Source: Sphingobacterium sp. (lineage in GTDB: Bacteria; Bacteroidota; Bacteroidia; Sphingobacteriales; Sphingobacteriaceae). Taken from it: a stretch of 64,000 nucleotides of DNA. How positions within the stretch are numbered: the first letter of the stretch is position 1; each line of letters starts with the position of its first letter. Shown piece by piece: positions 53,969 to 63,190 of this stretch. The stretch spans positions 1 to 64,000 of the forward strand of contig JALAGS010000234.1 in the NCBI GenBank assembly GCA_022712315.1, written 5' to 3'. The position numbers were made by a program, and so were the translations under genes. Under the pieces are notes generated by a model that searched no databases, was not told the DNA's origin, and saw only the letters and a list, made by a program, of their open reading frames with translations.

Positions 53969-53998
53969 AAAACCCCAGGCTCGAATACCAGGGGTTTT
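53969..53998 (-). terminator. Terminator of the SusCD-phosphatase operon
   Basis: Stem AAAACCCC(A)GG with CC(A)GGGGTTTT (53969-53979 with 53988-53998) around an 8-base loop. It has one internal A-A mismatch and a TTTT end on the minus strand. It lies 25 bases after the phosphatase stop codon. Confidence 0.85.
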
Positions 53999-54023
53999 TG
54001 TTTCGCATGAAGCTTCCAAACGA

Positions 54024-55877
54024 TTATTTCGAGTTGTAGGCCTGGATAATCTTATTAAAAATTGCGGTATTGTTGTAGATGCCAATAAAATTCTGTGCAC
54101 CTGGACCATAAGCGAAAACAGGTACCATAATATTGGTATGGTCGTCGCTGCTGAAATTGCCTCTTACAGTTCCTTTTTTATAATTGGCATCCAATAACGA
54201 TAGCCCGCCCGTCTCGTGATCTGCAGTGACTATGACCAGTGTTTCGCCGTCTTGGTCCGCAAATCTGAGCGCTTCACCTACAAGCCGATCAAAGTCATGC
54301 TGCTCGGTGACAACATAGGGGAGATCATTGGCATGGGCTCCATAATCAATTTGTGCACCCTCGGCCATGATAAAAAAGCCATTTTTATTTTTGGACAAAA
54401 GCTGAATTGTTTTTGAGAGGGAAGTTTTTAACATCTCTCCCCGTCCATCGAGTATTCTTCTTGTCGCAGAATCAGCTAGCAGTACCAGCTGTTTGCCCGA
54501 TGTTGCTTTTTCAAAATCATCTAAATTTTGCTGAAGCTGATAACCTTTTTCAGTCAGTTGCTTCATCAATGTATAATCCTTATTGTTGAGGAAGCTTTCG
54601 CGACGGGACCCTACGAGAATATCTACATGACTATTTTTGAAGTCTGCTGCGATTTCCTGCGACATGGTCCGTTCGATCTGGTGTGCATAAAAAGCAGCAG
54701 GAGTGGCATCTGTAATATCTCCAGCACTGATGATGCCGCTTTTGATCCCGTGCTGAGCTAATGTATCGGGAATGGAACTCAACGATTTGCCATTGGCATC
54801 CACACCGATGTAACGGTTATTGGTTTTGTGTCCGGTAGCCAGGGCTGTCCCACCGGCAGCTGAGTCGGTGAAATCTGAATTGGATGCTTCGGTACGTGAA
54901 AGTCCGACATGTTTTATATTGATGATATTGGACTGGCCGAAATTGGCACTTAGACCCGCTTGGATTTGAGCCAAGCCCATACCATCTCCAATAAGCAAGA
55001 TCACATTTTTGACTTTGCTCGTTGCCCCATCAGTTTTATAGGTCGGTTGATAAGGGATATAGGCCTTTGGATTTGCGTATTCGACTTTGGCATTGTTCAG
55101 ATAGAAATTCTTGAGTGCCGTAGGATGGTCTGTATTGATCCAGTCAACCCCCATGTGGCCAAGCTCCTTCCAGCTGTTGGGACTATCTTTTGTCGCCCAG
55201 AAGCGAAAAGGTTTTCCCAATTTGTGCACCTTTTCTATCACTGATTTCATCTTTTCGAGATCGGGCGGGGTAGGAGTTCCCTTGCCATTCCAGGCAGCAT
55301 ATTTTGTAATATCCTGACTGATCATCCCAATATGTTTGAGCTGTGCAGGTGTATAATTTTTTTCTGGTCTGCCATCGAAATAGATCATTGGCGGATAATT
55401 GTCAAATTGCTCTGCCGGAGGAATTTCTCCACTAACGACGATCTTTATGGCTGCCGGGTTTTTCTGCTGATCAAATACCGATTCATTGCCTTTCAGATCT
55501 TCCAGCAATTTGGACAATACCTGCTCGTAATTTTCCTTAATATCGATGACGAGTTGTAGTGTTTGTTCAGGTTTAGCATAAGGCTTATTGCCATTTTCCT
55601 TGAAGAAAGCAACCAAGGGATCGATGTATAATTTTTTTAATGTTTTCCCGGGCTTTATTTCGCTGCTTTCATGGGCAACGTAAAGTTCCCCGTTGCGATA
55701 GAAGACGTCTGCTTCTATTGATCCCATTCCTGCATAGTATGCCTCCAATAGCGGGATTTGCTGTTTGTAATCATTGTGGCTATGTCCTGCATTGGCAGTC
55801 AGTTTCTGCTGTGCAGAAACTGACTGAATGCTTAGGCCGGCAAATAGTAGCCACATTAATTTATTGTTTTTTACCAT
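54024..55877 (-). CDS. Exported fusion of a PI-PLC/GDPD-like phosphodiesterase and an alkaline phosphatase
   Basis: A 617-residue two-domain protein with signal peptide 1-22 (ending VSAQ). Residues 28-262 are a GDPD/AIM6-like barrel: H32/H34 in GHSHNDY, E55 and D57 in SIEADV, and H69 in VAHESS are the likely catalytic and metal residues. Residues 288-617 are an alkaline phosphatase: D298 in IGDGMG, nucleophile S339 in FTDSAAGG, AEGAQIDYGAHAND, TADHETGG and DDHT. One polypeptide could thus cut a phosphodiester and then remove the phosphate. The start overlaps the susD stop by 7 bases, so it is translationally coupled to the importer. Confidence 0.92.
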   Translation of the reverse strand: MVKNNKLMWLLFAGLSIQSVSAQQKLTANAGHSHNDYKQQIPLLEAYYAGMGSIEADVFYRNGELYVAHESSEIKPGKTLKKLYIDPLVAFFKENGNKPYAKPEQTLQLVIDIKENYEQVLSKLLEDLKGNESVFDQQKNPAAIKIVVSGEIPPAEQFDNYPPMIYFDGRPEKNYTPAQLKHIGMISQDITKYAAWNGKGTPTPPDLEKMKSVIEKVHKLGKPFRFWATKDSPNSWKELGHMGVDWINTDHPTALKNFYLNNAKVEYANPKAYIPYQPTYKTDGATSKVKNVILLIGDGMGLAQIQAGLSANFGQSNIINIKHVGLSRTEASNSDFTDSAAGGTALATGHKTNNRYIGVDANGKSLSSIPDTLAQHGIKSGIISAGDITDATPAAFYAHQIERTMSQEIAADFKNSHVDILVGSRRESFLNNKDYTLMKQLTEKGYQLQQNLDDFEKATSGKQLVLLADSATRRILDGRGEMLKTSLSKTIQLLSKNKNGFFIMAEGAQIDYGAHANDLPYVVTEQHDFDRLVGEALRFADQDGETLVIVTADHETGGLSLLDANYKKGTVRGNFSSDDHTNIMVPVFAYGPGAQNFIGIYNNTAIFNKIIQAYNSK

Positions 55878-57391
55878 CCTGCGTTTTGTTTAATGACACC
55901 CGAACTGTTGTCGATTTCACGTTGAGGTACCGCCCATACATCATGTACTTGCGGATTGAAGTTTCGGGCAGGCCAGATCACCGTGCCATCGAAGTCGTGT
56001 AGAGGTTTAGCGTAAGCGGCTTGGGCATCACCCCATCTGACAAGGTCGCGGTGACGGTCTGCCCATTCACCGGCAAGCTCATTGCGGCGTTCGCGTTTTA
56101 GATCCGCAAGGCCCATTCCACTTTTTGCCAACAAGCCCGCTCTTTTCCGTATTTTATTTAATTCGGTATCGCCTGCACCAGCACCATTTAAATTAATGGC
56201 AGCCTCAGCTTTAATCAATAACACTTCGGCATAACGCATTAATGGCACATTTAGATCTGTTGTTCCATTGTCACCATTTGGATTGACATGTGTTGGGATT
56301 GGATTGGCATATGAAAATGGCTCCATGTATTTCTTGAATTGATAATTGGAGGTAGCACCACCGTCTTTTGAGAAAGTACGTTCAGCACCAAAAAATTGAA
56401 ATTTGTCTCCCGGTTTCAAGATGGTTGCTTCACGACGTAAATCGCCCGTTTCAAAAGAATCGTAAAGTTCTTTTGTCGGTAAATAATAACCCCAGCCATT
56501 GTAAATTCCCCAGGCTTTATTGGTTAACATCACACCTGGAAGTTTGCTTCCCCAGCCAGTACCACCACCATTCGGCGTACATACGACCGACCAGATATAC
56601 TCTTTGGACCAGTTGTTAGCGGCCTTAAATACATCCACAAAATTAGTCAATAAATCATGTTTACCTGAACTGATGACCATATCAGCATATTTGGCTGCAT
56701 TGGTATAGTCCTTTTTGTATAGATATACTTTTGATAAATAAGCCCAGGCAGCAGTTTTGTGCGCTTTGCCATAATCCGTATCTTTCATTTCCGAAAAATA
56801 AGGAAGGTTATCTGCCGCTTTTAGCAGTAGTGAAATGATATAATCGTAGTTTTCATTGACATTATTGGCTCTTGGAACAGGAACAGAAGCGTCCGTCTCG
56901 GGAGTAACAATGGGAATACCGGCTTTGTCATTTCCGTAGTTTGCCGCCAATTGAAAATAGACCAATCCAGCATTAAAATAAGCATCACCAATGATCTGTT
57001 TTTTCCGGCTCTCGTCCATGGAGATGTTTGGAACATTGATGATGATGTCGTTGGCTCTTTTAATAATCGCGTAACGCATGCTCCACTGGGTTTCGGTGTA
57101 GCCTCCACCAATGTAATTACGATTGAAATTTTTGATATTATCGGCTTCCGGTTTATTACGTCCCGTTACCATATCATCACTTGCATTAATAAACCAAAAC
57201 ATCCCGCGGCCGTAATAATCCTCTTCATTGTATTTTTCGTACATCCCAGCTTCTGCTTTGATGGCATCCTGTTCCGTTTTCCAAAAGTTTTGAGCGGAAG
57301 GGGAACCTTCTGGTGTGATATCCAATTGTTTGTTACACGATGCAAAAAGTGCTACTGCTGCTATTGCAAGGTATTTTATATTCGTTTTCAT
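55871..57391 (-). CDS. SusD/RagB-family outer-membrane substrate-binding lipoprotein
   Basis: A 506-residue lipoprotein with lipobox FASC (about residue 16-19). The mature start CNKQLDITPEGSPSAQNFWKT is typical. The TPR-like core follows, and the RagB C-terminal domain ends with WADRHRDLVRWG and an AVPQREIDNS segment. It forms the lid of the SusC channel. It lies 19 bases after susC and overlaps the phosphatase gene. The ligand is unknown; the downstream gene suggests a phosphorylated one. Confidence 0.96.
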   Translation of the reverse strand: MKTNIKYLAIAAVALFASCNKQLDITPEGSPSAQNFWKTEQDAIKAEAGMYEKYNEEDYYGRGMFWFINASDDMVTGRNKPEADNIKNFNRNYIGGGYTETQWSMRYAIIKRANDIIINVPNISMDESRKKQIIGDAYFNAGLVYFQLAANYGNDKAGIPIVTPETDASVPVPRANNVNENYDYIISLLLKAADNLPYFSEMKDTDYGKAHKTAAWAYLSKVYLYKKDYTNAAKYADMVISSGKHDLLTNFVDVFKAANNWSKEYIWSVVCTPNGGGTGWGSKLPGVMLTNKAWGIYNGWGYYLPTKELYDSFETGDLRREATILKPGDKFQFFGAERTFSKDGGATSNYQFKKYMEPFSYANPIPTHVNPNGDNGTTDLNVPLMRYAEVLLIKAEAAINLNGAGAGDTELNKIRKRAGLLAKSGMGLADLKRERRNELAGEWADRHRDLVRWGDAQAAYAKPLHDFDGTVIWPARNFNPQVHDVWAVPQREIDNSSGVIKQNAGW

Positions 57392-57410
57392 CGTTTTGTT
57401 TTTTTAAAAA

Positions 57411-60400
57411 TTAAAAGTTGACATTCAAACCAACAATAAAGCTTCTGGCTTGTGGATAACGTCCCACATCAAGACCATTATTATCCATCCCGATTTCAGG
57501 ATCAAAACCTGTATATTTCGTAATGGTGAATAGGTTATTGGCCGTTGCGTAAACACGTACGGTACCCATTTTAAATTTGCTTGCAATTGATTTCGGTAAA
57601 GTGTAGCCTAATGTAACGTTACGAATGCGGAGGTAAGAACCGTTTTCGATGTAAAAATCGGATGCATTGAAATTACCATTTGCATCTGAAGTAGAGATGA
57701 TCGGCACTTTACCATTTGGATTTTCTGGAGACCAGGCATCCAAAATGCCAGTTAATTTATTGTAAGATGGTCCACTCGCACTATAGGTTGTTCGTTTGAT
57801 GGCATTGAAAAGCTTATTGCCTTGAACTCCTTGAGCAAAAATATTAAAGTCAAAATCTTTGTAATTCGCATTAAAGCTCACTCCATAAGAGAAATCGGGA
57901 TATGCACTGCCCGCAAAATAACGGTCTTCAGGTCCGATTGAACCATTGCCATCGATGTCTACAAATTTAAAATCACCTGCTTTTGCATTCGGTTGAATTT
58001 TTTGTCCATTGGCGTTTTTGTAATTATCTGCTTCGGCTTGACTTTGGAAGATGCCGTCTGTTTTTAGAACATAGTAGCTGTAGAGCGGTTGACCGACGGT
58101 AATTGAAAGTGGAGCTAATTCATTTCTGAAATTGGTGCCAACGGCGATATTATTCAAGCCTGGAGCCAACTCCTCTACTTTGTTGTTTAGTTTGGTTAAG
58201 GTCGCATTGACAGAATACGTAAAGTCCGAGTTTCTTGAGCTATTATACGTTAATCCTAGCTCAATACCCCTGTCTTTGACTAAACCGGCATTAATGGTCT
58301 GGCTGTTTAGTCCGGCTGTACCTGGAAGAGATCTTGTTAAGATCATCTTATTTGTTTCCTTAATAAAGTAATCCGCTACCAAGTTGAAATGGTTGAAGAT
58401 ACCCAAGTCCAAACCTATATTGGTCTGTTTACTTTCTGCCCAAGTCAGGTTTTTGTTGGCCAGAATCGTTTGTACATATCCTTTTTGTAAGGTTGGTGTT
58501 TGACCGAAATAACTTTGAGTTGATGCAAGTAACGGATTTACGGCGGCAGCTGATAAACTGCCGAGATTACCTAAAATACCATAACTTCCTCTTAGTTTTA
58601 ACTGGTCTAACCATGTAGCTGACTGTAAGAATTCTTCTTTACTGATCACCCAACCTGCCGATGCAGAAGCGTAGTTTTTAAATCTATTTTCTTTTGTCAA
58701 CATGGAAGAGCCGTCTCGTCTACCAATCAGTGATAGTAAATACTTCTCATTGTAACTGTAATTTGCTCTTAAGAATAACGACGATATTGCTGTTTCAGCA
58801 TATCCACTTTCCGAAGGCTGAATGGTATTTGCATTAGTCAGATAACGATATTGTTTGGATTCGTCATCAAAACCTGCTCCTGAGGTATAGAGGTAGGTAT
58901 TTTTTGTTTTTTGAAACGTGTAACCTCCTGTTAGGTCAAGTTGGTGTTTGTCAAAAGACGTTTTGTAATTTAAAACTTGTTCAGCAAGGATGTCATTTGC
59001 ATCATCAGCTCGTTCAACCAGGCTATTACTCAAAACAGGTTTACCTATTTCAGGACGTCTTGGTGTAAAACTTTTAAATCGAGCGTTCGATTTAGTAATA
59101 CTTAAGTTGGATCGAAACGTTAAGCCTTTTGCCAATTGAATGCTAGCATAAGGATTGACCACAAGGACATTGACTGGATTGTTGATGTCGATACGCATCA
59201 GTTCGGCAACAGGGTTAATGATATCACCGTAATCGCCAGGGAACGGACCCGGTAAACCAGCAAAGCTTCCATCTGCATTGTAAGGCGTTCCGTTAGTTGG
59301 ATAATAAATGGCAGAAAGTAGTGCCCCAGTATAGTCGCTGCTGGTATTAGCACCATTTCCATTGGTACTGCTGTAAGATAAATTTTCACCAACTTTCAAC
59401 CAAGGAGTAAGTTGATGTTCTGAATTTATCCTGAAATTATAACGTTTGGTTTTGGTATTGAGTACAATACCTTCTGCATTACGATAATTGAAGCTCAGGT
59501 AAAAGTTAGACTTTTCGCTACCACCATTAATCGCAGCATTGTAATCCTGTAGTGTAGCATTTCTGAAAACCTCATCCATCCAGTTTGTTTTGGTCACTAG
59601 ACCCTCTGGGTATTTCGTTGGATCGAAAGCTGGTAGGATGGCAGTTCCTCCATTTTCGGCAGCTGTTGCAGCTACTTGTGCGCGTTGTTCGGCATTTAAT
59701 GGCTGTAATTTTCGCCATGCACTTTGTTGGCCCAGTTTGGCATCGACACTAATTTGCATCTGTCCTTTTTTACCTTTTTTTGTGGTGATCAATACTACAC
59801 CACCGGAGGCTCTCGCACCGTAGATTGCTGCTGATGCATCTTTTAGTACTGAAATGGATTCGATGTCGTTCGGATTGAGTTGTGGTGTACCTAAGAAGAT
59901 TGAACCATCAATAACGTAAAGTACACTTTCACCATTGATACCACCGGCACCTCTGATATTGATACGTGGTGTAGCTGTTGGGTCACCACCTTCATTGGTA
60001 ACGATAACACCGGGAGATTTTCCTGCCAATACCTCTCCAACACTGTTAACGGATCTGGAGGATAATTTATCAAGCGACACTAAACTCACAGCTCCAGTTA
60101 ATGTCTCTTTTTTCTGGGTTCCGTAACCAACGACAACAACTTCGGATAGGGTTGAACGTTCTTCGCTTAGTGTTACATTAATGACTTCATTTTCACCGAC
60201 TATGATTTCTTTGCTATGGAATCCGACCATCGAAAAGGAAAGTACCGCTTGGGAAGCCGCTTCAATACGGAATGCCCCTTTTGCATCTGTTGTGGTTCCA
60301 GTCTGCGTACCTACTACTTTTACTGATACACCTGCGATAGCAGCTCCCAGTGTATCTCTTACAAAACCTGTAACGATACGGTCTGCCTTGATGTTTCCTT

Positions 60401-60788
60401 GCGTGTTCAGGATCACATAGTCCTCTTTTTCTACCGCACTGATTCCAAGTTTATTCAGGAGGGAACGAACCGGTTCGGTTTTAAAACTACCGCTTAAAAC
60501 CGTATTCCGTTCTTGCAATAGATCAGGGTTGTAAACGAAATGAAGACCCGAAAGACTTTCGATTTTGTGGAGGATCACATCGAGTTTCTCGCCCTTGTTT
60601 ATTTTGATGTTTACGCTGCTTTTGTCCAGACGTTGGGCCATACTTGGGGAGGCCATCAATGAACTGCAGAATACCGAAGTAATCGAAAATGCGATGCAGG
60701 GATACTTCATGATCCGATAAAAAGAGAATTCTCTCTTGAATGCAGGTGTTTTCATTTTTTTGTAATAATTAGGTAATGAATTACGCAT
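57411..60788 (-). CDS. SusC/RagA-family TonB-dependent transporter with STN domain
   Basis: A 1125-residue outer-membrane importer. After a signal peptide (hydrophobic part about 27-52) comes an STN signalling domain (about 55-125, VNIKINKGEKLDVILHKIES), a carboxypeptidase-D-like beta domain (about 138-215), a TonB-box region SEVVVVGYGTQKK, the plug (GEVLAGKSPGVIV...VYVIDG-like signature) and a 22-strand barrel ending in FIVGLNVNF. The STN domain means it signals through FecR. ATG 60755 is an alternative start that gives a more usual short basic leader. Confidence 0.95.
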   Translation of the reverse strand: MRNSLPNYYKKMKTPAFKREFSFYRIMKYPCIAFSITSVFCSSLMASPSMAQRLDKSSVNIKINKGEKLDVILHKIESLSGLHFVYNPDLLQERNTVLSGSFKTEPVRSLLNKLGISAVEKEDYVILNTQGNIKADRIVTGFVRDTLGAAIAGVSVKVVGTQTGTTTDAKGAFRIEAASQAVLSFSMVGFHSKEIIVGENEVINVTLSEERSTLSEVVVVGYGTQKKETLTGAVSLVSLDKLSSRSVNSVGEVLAGKSPGVIVTNEGGDPTATPRINIRGAGGINGESVLYVIDGSIFLGTPQLNPNDIESISVLKDASAAIYGARASGGVVLITTKKGKKGQMQISVDAKLGQQSAWRKLQPLNAEQRAQVAATAAENGGTAILPAFDPTKYPEGLVTKTNWMDEVFRNATLQDYNAAINGGSEKSNFYLSFNYRNAEGIVLNTKTKRYNFRINSEHQLTPWLKVGENLSYSSTNGNGANTSSDYTGALLSAIYYPTNGTPYNADGSFAGLPGPFPGDYGDIINPVAELMRIDINNPVNVLVVNPYASIQLAKGLTFRSNLSITKSNARFKSFTPRRPEIGKPVLSNSLVERADDANDILAEQVLNYKTSFDKHQLDLTGGYTFQKTKNTYLYTSGAGFDDESKQYRYLTNANTIQPSESGYAETAISSLFLRANYSYNEKYLLSLIGRRDGSSMLTKENRFKNYASASAGWVISKEEFLQSATWLDQLKLRGSYGILGNLGSLSAAAVNPLLASTQSYFGQTPTLQKGYVQTILANKNLTWAESKQTNIGLDLGIFNHFNLVADYFIKETNKMILTRSLPGTAGLNSQTINAGLVKDRGIELGLTYNSSRNSDFTYSVNATLTKLNNKVEELAPGLNNIAVGTNFRNELAPLSITVGQPLYSYYVLKTDGIFQSQAEADNYKNANGQKIQPNAKAGDFKFVDIDGNGSIGPEDRYFAGSAYPDFSYGVSFNANYKDFDFNIFAQGVQGNKLFNAIKRTTYSASGPSYNKLTGILDAWSPENPNGKVPIISTSDANGNFNASDFYIENGSYLRIRNVTLGYTLPKSIASKFKMGTVRVYATANNLFTITKYTGFDPEIGMDNNGLDVGRYPQARSFIVGLNVNF

Positions 60789-60822
60789 GGTGACTAAGAT
60801 GTTTTAGGTAAATTTTTAGACA

Positions 60823-61770
60823 TTATTTGTAGACTTTAAATATTTTATCTTTCTCTATCGTGCTGTATTTGAGGTGGTGTAGGCTGCAGATGATATCCAG
60901 TATTTCTGCTGGACTTTGCGTACTATTGAAGGTCGCTGTGGTTTTTAAGGTCGAAAGCGATCTATCTTTCAATACAATCTTAATGCTGTATACATATTCC
61001 AATCGCTTCATAACCTCTGGAAGACTTGTTCCATCAAAAGCGATGGCTACAGCTGTATTTTTTTCGATGCGGTTACGTGATGACTGTTTGGTTTCCTCAT
61101 TGTAAAGTAGGCGCTGATTTTTGGTTAATATGCCTAAGATCTTATCTTGTTGCTGTACAGCGACCTTACCCGTTGCAACGATGACTTCTACCTTTTTTGT
61201 GGCCTGATAGGCCTTAATGCGGAAGGAAGTACCCAATACTTTGACAGCCAGTTTTGAAGCAAGCTTTACCTGGAAAGGATGGCTTTCGTCGTGGGCAATG
61301 TCAAAGAAGGCTTCTCCCTCAGTAAGTGTTATTTCGCGAATTTTTCCGTTGAATTTACTGGGATAGCTGATTTTTGAAGATGGTTCCAGGATAATTTCAG
61401 AGCCATCGGCCAATAGGATCTTTTTATGCTCGGCAGCATTTGTCGTTGTCACGATCTGCATGGAAGCAGCAATAGGTTGATTGTTCACTATCCAATAAAC
61501 AAGTCCTGCCGAAACAATCATTAAAATAGTAGCGGCTATTTTGAATAAGGGAGAGTATAGCAGCGAAGGCCGTTTATTTTTCTTTTCTGAAATGGCTGAC
61601 TGGATATTGCTCAGCAATTGTTCACGCAGTGCAGTTTTGCGTTCCTGCGGGATTTTTTTGTCAGCACTATCCAGTTGGGCATACCAATCCTCAACTTGTT
61701 TGATTTCAGTGGCACTAGCCTCCCCGTTTAAATACTTTTGCAGTAATTGCTTTGCTTTTTCTTCCGTCAT
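60823..61770 (-). CDS. FecR-family anti-sigma factor
   Basis: About 315 residues from ATG 61770; a GTG five codons earlier is also open. The N-terminal cytosolic part binds the sigma factor. One membrane helix lies at about 85-103 (IAATILMIVSAGLVYWIV). The periplasmic FecR domain (about 115-210) shows LADGSEIILEPSSKISYP and GEAFFDIAHDESHPFQV, and a C-terminal domain (TTATFNSTQSPAEILDIICS) resembles the piece that contacts STN. It sits between the sigma factor and susC genes, with 34 bases to susC. Confidence 0.95.
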   Translation of the reverse strand: MTEEKAKQLLQKYLNGEASATEIKQVEDWYAQLDSADKKIPQERKTALREQLLSNIQSAISEKKNKRPSLLYSPLFKIAATILMIVSAGLVYWIVNNQPIAASMQIVTTTNAAEHKKILLADGSEIILEPSSKISYPSKFNGKIREITLTEGEAFFDIAHDESHPFQVKLASKLAVKVLGTSFRIKAYQATKKVEVIVATGKVAVQQQDKILGILTKNQRLLYNEETKQSSRNRIEKNTAVAIAFDGTSLPEVMKRLEYVYSIKIVLKDRSLSTLKTTATFNSTQSPAEILDIICSLHHLKYSTIEKDKIFKVYK

Positions 61771-61868
61771 TTGAATACATGTCACTTCAAATGGGAAATG
61801 GTACTAGTCGAAAATGTTAGGAGTATATTAATTTATTGTTAACTAACAAAAAAATGTAGAGGGGGCCG

Positions 61869-62396
61869 CTAAGAAAGACTTTTTTTGAGCAGTTTCATCG
61901 CTGAGGTAATCTGGTTTTTGACGGTTTGTACGGAGACATTCAGCTCGCTGGCAATTTCTTTGATCGATTTTTCTTGTTTTCTGCTCATGGTGACGACCAA
62001 CCGCATACGTTCGGGAAGTTGCATTAAAGCTTCTTCAACTTTCTGCTGTGCATCTTTTAGGATCAGAAGGTCATCTGCTGAATCTGCATATTGCTGGTTC
62101 ATTAAAGTCGCTAATTCGGCTTTATGGCCATCTTTAACCGTTGTATTCCGAAAATGGTTGATCACCTTAAATTTTACCGCGCCATGCAGATAGGCCGCCA
62201 AACCGCCAGATATGATGACTTGTTCACGATTTTCCCACAGGGAGATAAAAATCTCCTGAGTGATGTCCTGAGCAACATTTTCGTCGCCTATTTTCTTAAA
62301 AACGGCATCAAATATGGCTTCCCAGTACAGATTAAAAATCTGTTCCATGGCAAAGTGATCACCCTGCTTTAATGATGCTATCAATAATTCGCTCAC
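61869..62396 (-). CDS. ECF RNA polymerase sigma factor (FecI-like)
   Basis: A 175-residue sigma factor. Region 2 spans about 8-75 (QDITQEIFISLWENRE). Region 4 spans about 115-170 (ALMQLPERMRLVVTMSRKQEKSIKEIASELNVSVQTVKNQI, which ends in the DNA-binding helix). The start codon is GTG 62396; no ATG occurs in frame before conserved sequence. With FecR and the STN domain of SusC it should switch on the susC-susD-phosphatase genes when substrate is bound. Confidence 0.94.
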   Translation of the reverse strand: MSELLIASLKQGDHFAMEQIFNLYWEAIFDAVFKKIGDENVAQDITQEIFISLWENREQVIISGGLAAYLHGAVKFKVINHFRNTTVKDGHKAELATLMNQQYADSADDLLILKDAQQKVEEALMQLPERMRLVVTMSRKQEKSIKEIASELNVSVQTVKNQITSAMKLLKKSLS

Positions 62397-62415
62397 AAGA
62401 TCAGTTTTAATTGGA

Positions 62416-62423
62416 CAAAGCTA
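62416..62423 (-). promoter_or_regulatory. Putative -7 promoter box of the sigma-fecR unit
   Basis: On the minus strand TAGCTTTG matches TAnnTTTG exactly, 20 bases before the GTG start. A fitting -33 TTTG is not present; TTTA at 62441-62444 is 17 bases away. The match fits a housekeeping promoter of weak strength. Confidence 0.45.
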
Positions 62424-62648
62424 ATAACTCAGTATTCCTTTAAAGTTAATAAATCTTAAAGAGTATATTTTGTCTGCTAAAAATTAATCTTGGGAATTTC
62501 TGTTGAAATTGAGCGGTGTTTTTTTATTCTTTGTGTTCCCTATCCGAAATATCAGTGATTATCAAGATTCAAAAAGAAAGTAATTTTTCATTTGCTGGAT
62601 TCGTAAATATATTGTCAAGAGAGGTCAATAATGAATATGCTTTTTCCT

Positions 62649-62679
62649 TTGAGCCGATTAGATTTTTAAATCGGCTCAA
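62649..62679 (+). repeat. Inverted repeat touching the start codon of the Fic remnant
   Basis: An 11-bp perfect stem (TTGAGCCGATT at 62649-62659 with its complement at 62669-62679) and a 9-base T-rich loop. It ends one base before ATG 62681, where the ribosome binding site should be. It could hide the start site, act as an operator, or be the terminator of a lost upstream gene. Confidence 0.7.
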
Positions 62680-62680
62680 T

Positions 62681-63160
62681 ATGTATAACTGGCAATATAA
62701 AGAGTGGTCTAATTTCATCTATACGCTGTCGCATACATTAAAGTCCCCCGTCCTGTTGTCGATATCAAAAACTATTGAGAAAAACAAACAAGTTTATTAC
62801 GATAATTTAAAAATTGCGCAGGCTAGTTTAGATATTACAAGGTGGATTAACTACTTTACCAAAGTAATTTTTGAGGCACAAAAGGAAACTAGAGAGCTCA
62901 TTGAGTTTACTGTAAGAAAAGCAAAATTTTTTGATAGAAACCGTGATCTATTGAATGATAGGCAAATGAAGGCTATCAATCGGATGCTCGAGCAGGGAAT
63001 AGAAGGTTTTATTGGCGGGATGACTGCAAAAAAATATATGTCTATTACAAGGACCTCAAAAGCTACTGCGACTAGAGATCTGCAAAGGTTGCAGGAACTG
63101 GGGATAGTTGAACAGTTGGGACATGGGAGATCTGTACGGTACGAACTCCTTCTTTCTTAA
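62681..63160 (+). CDS. Fic-family protein remnant lacking the Fic catalytic core
   Basis: A 159-residue frame from ATG 62681. The first 15 residues (MYNWQYKEWSNFIYT) are like the N-terminus of DUF4172-Fic proteins. From about residue 17 on it reads like their C-terminal third: PVLLSISKTIEKNK, ITRWINYF, KAKFFDRNRDLLNDRQ, GGMTAKKYMSITRTSKATATRDLQ and a winged helix-turn-helix to the end. The Fic core with its HPFxxGNGR motif, about 200 residues, is absent. The frame is intact, so it may be a pseudogene or a surviving DNA-binding fragment. A longer frame reaches to 62516 without family likeness. Confidence 0.75.
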   Translation: MYNWQYKEWSNFIYTLSHTLKSPVLLSISKTIEKNKQVYYDNLKIAQASLDITRWINYFTKVIFEAQKETRELIEFTVRKAKFFDRNRDLLNDRQMKAINRMLEQGIEGFIGGMTAKKYMSITRTSKATATRDLQRLQELGIVEQLGHGRSVRYELLLS

Positions 63161-63190
63161 ACTAGGGGCTTAAGGTCTTCAGTCCGTCGG

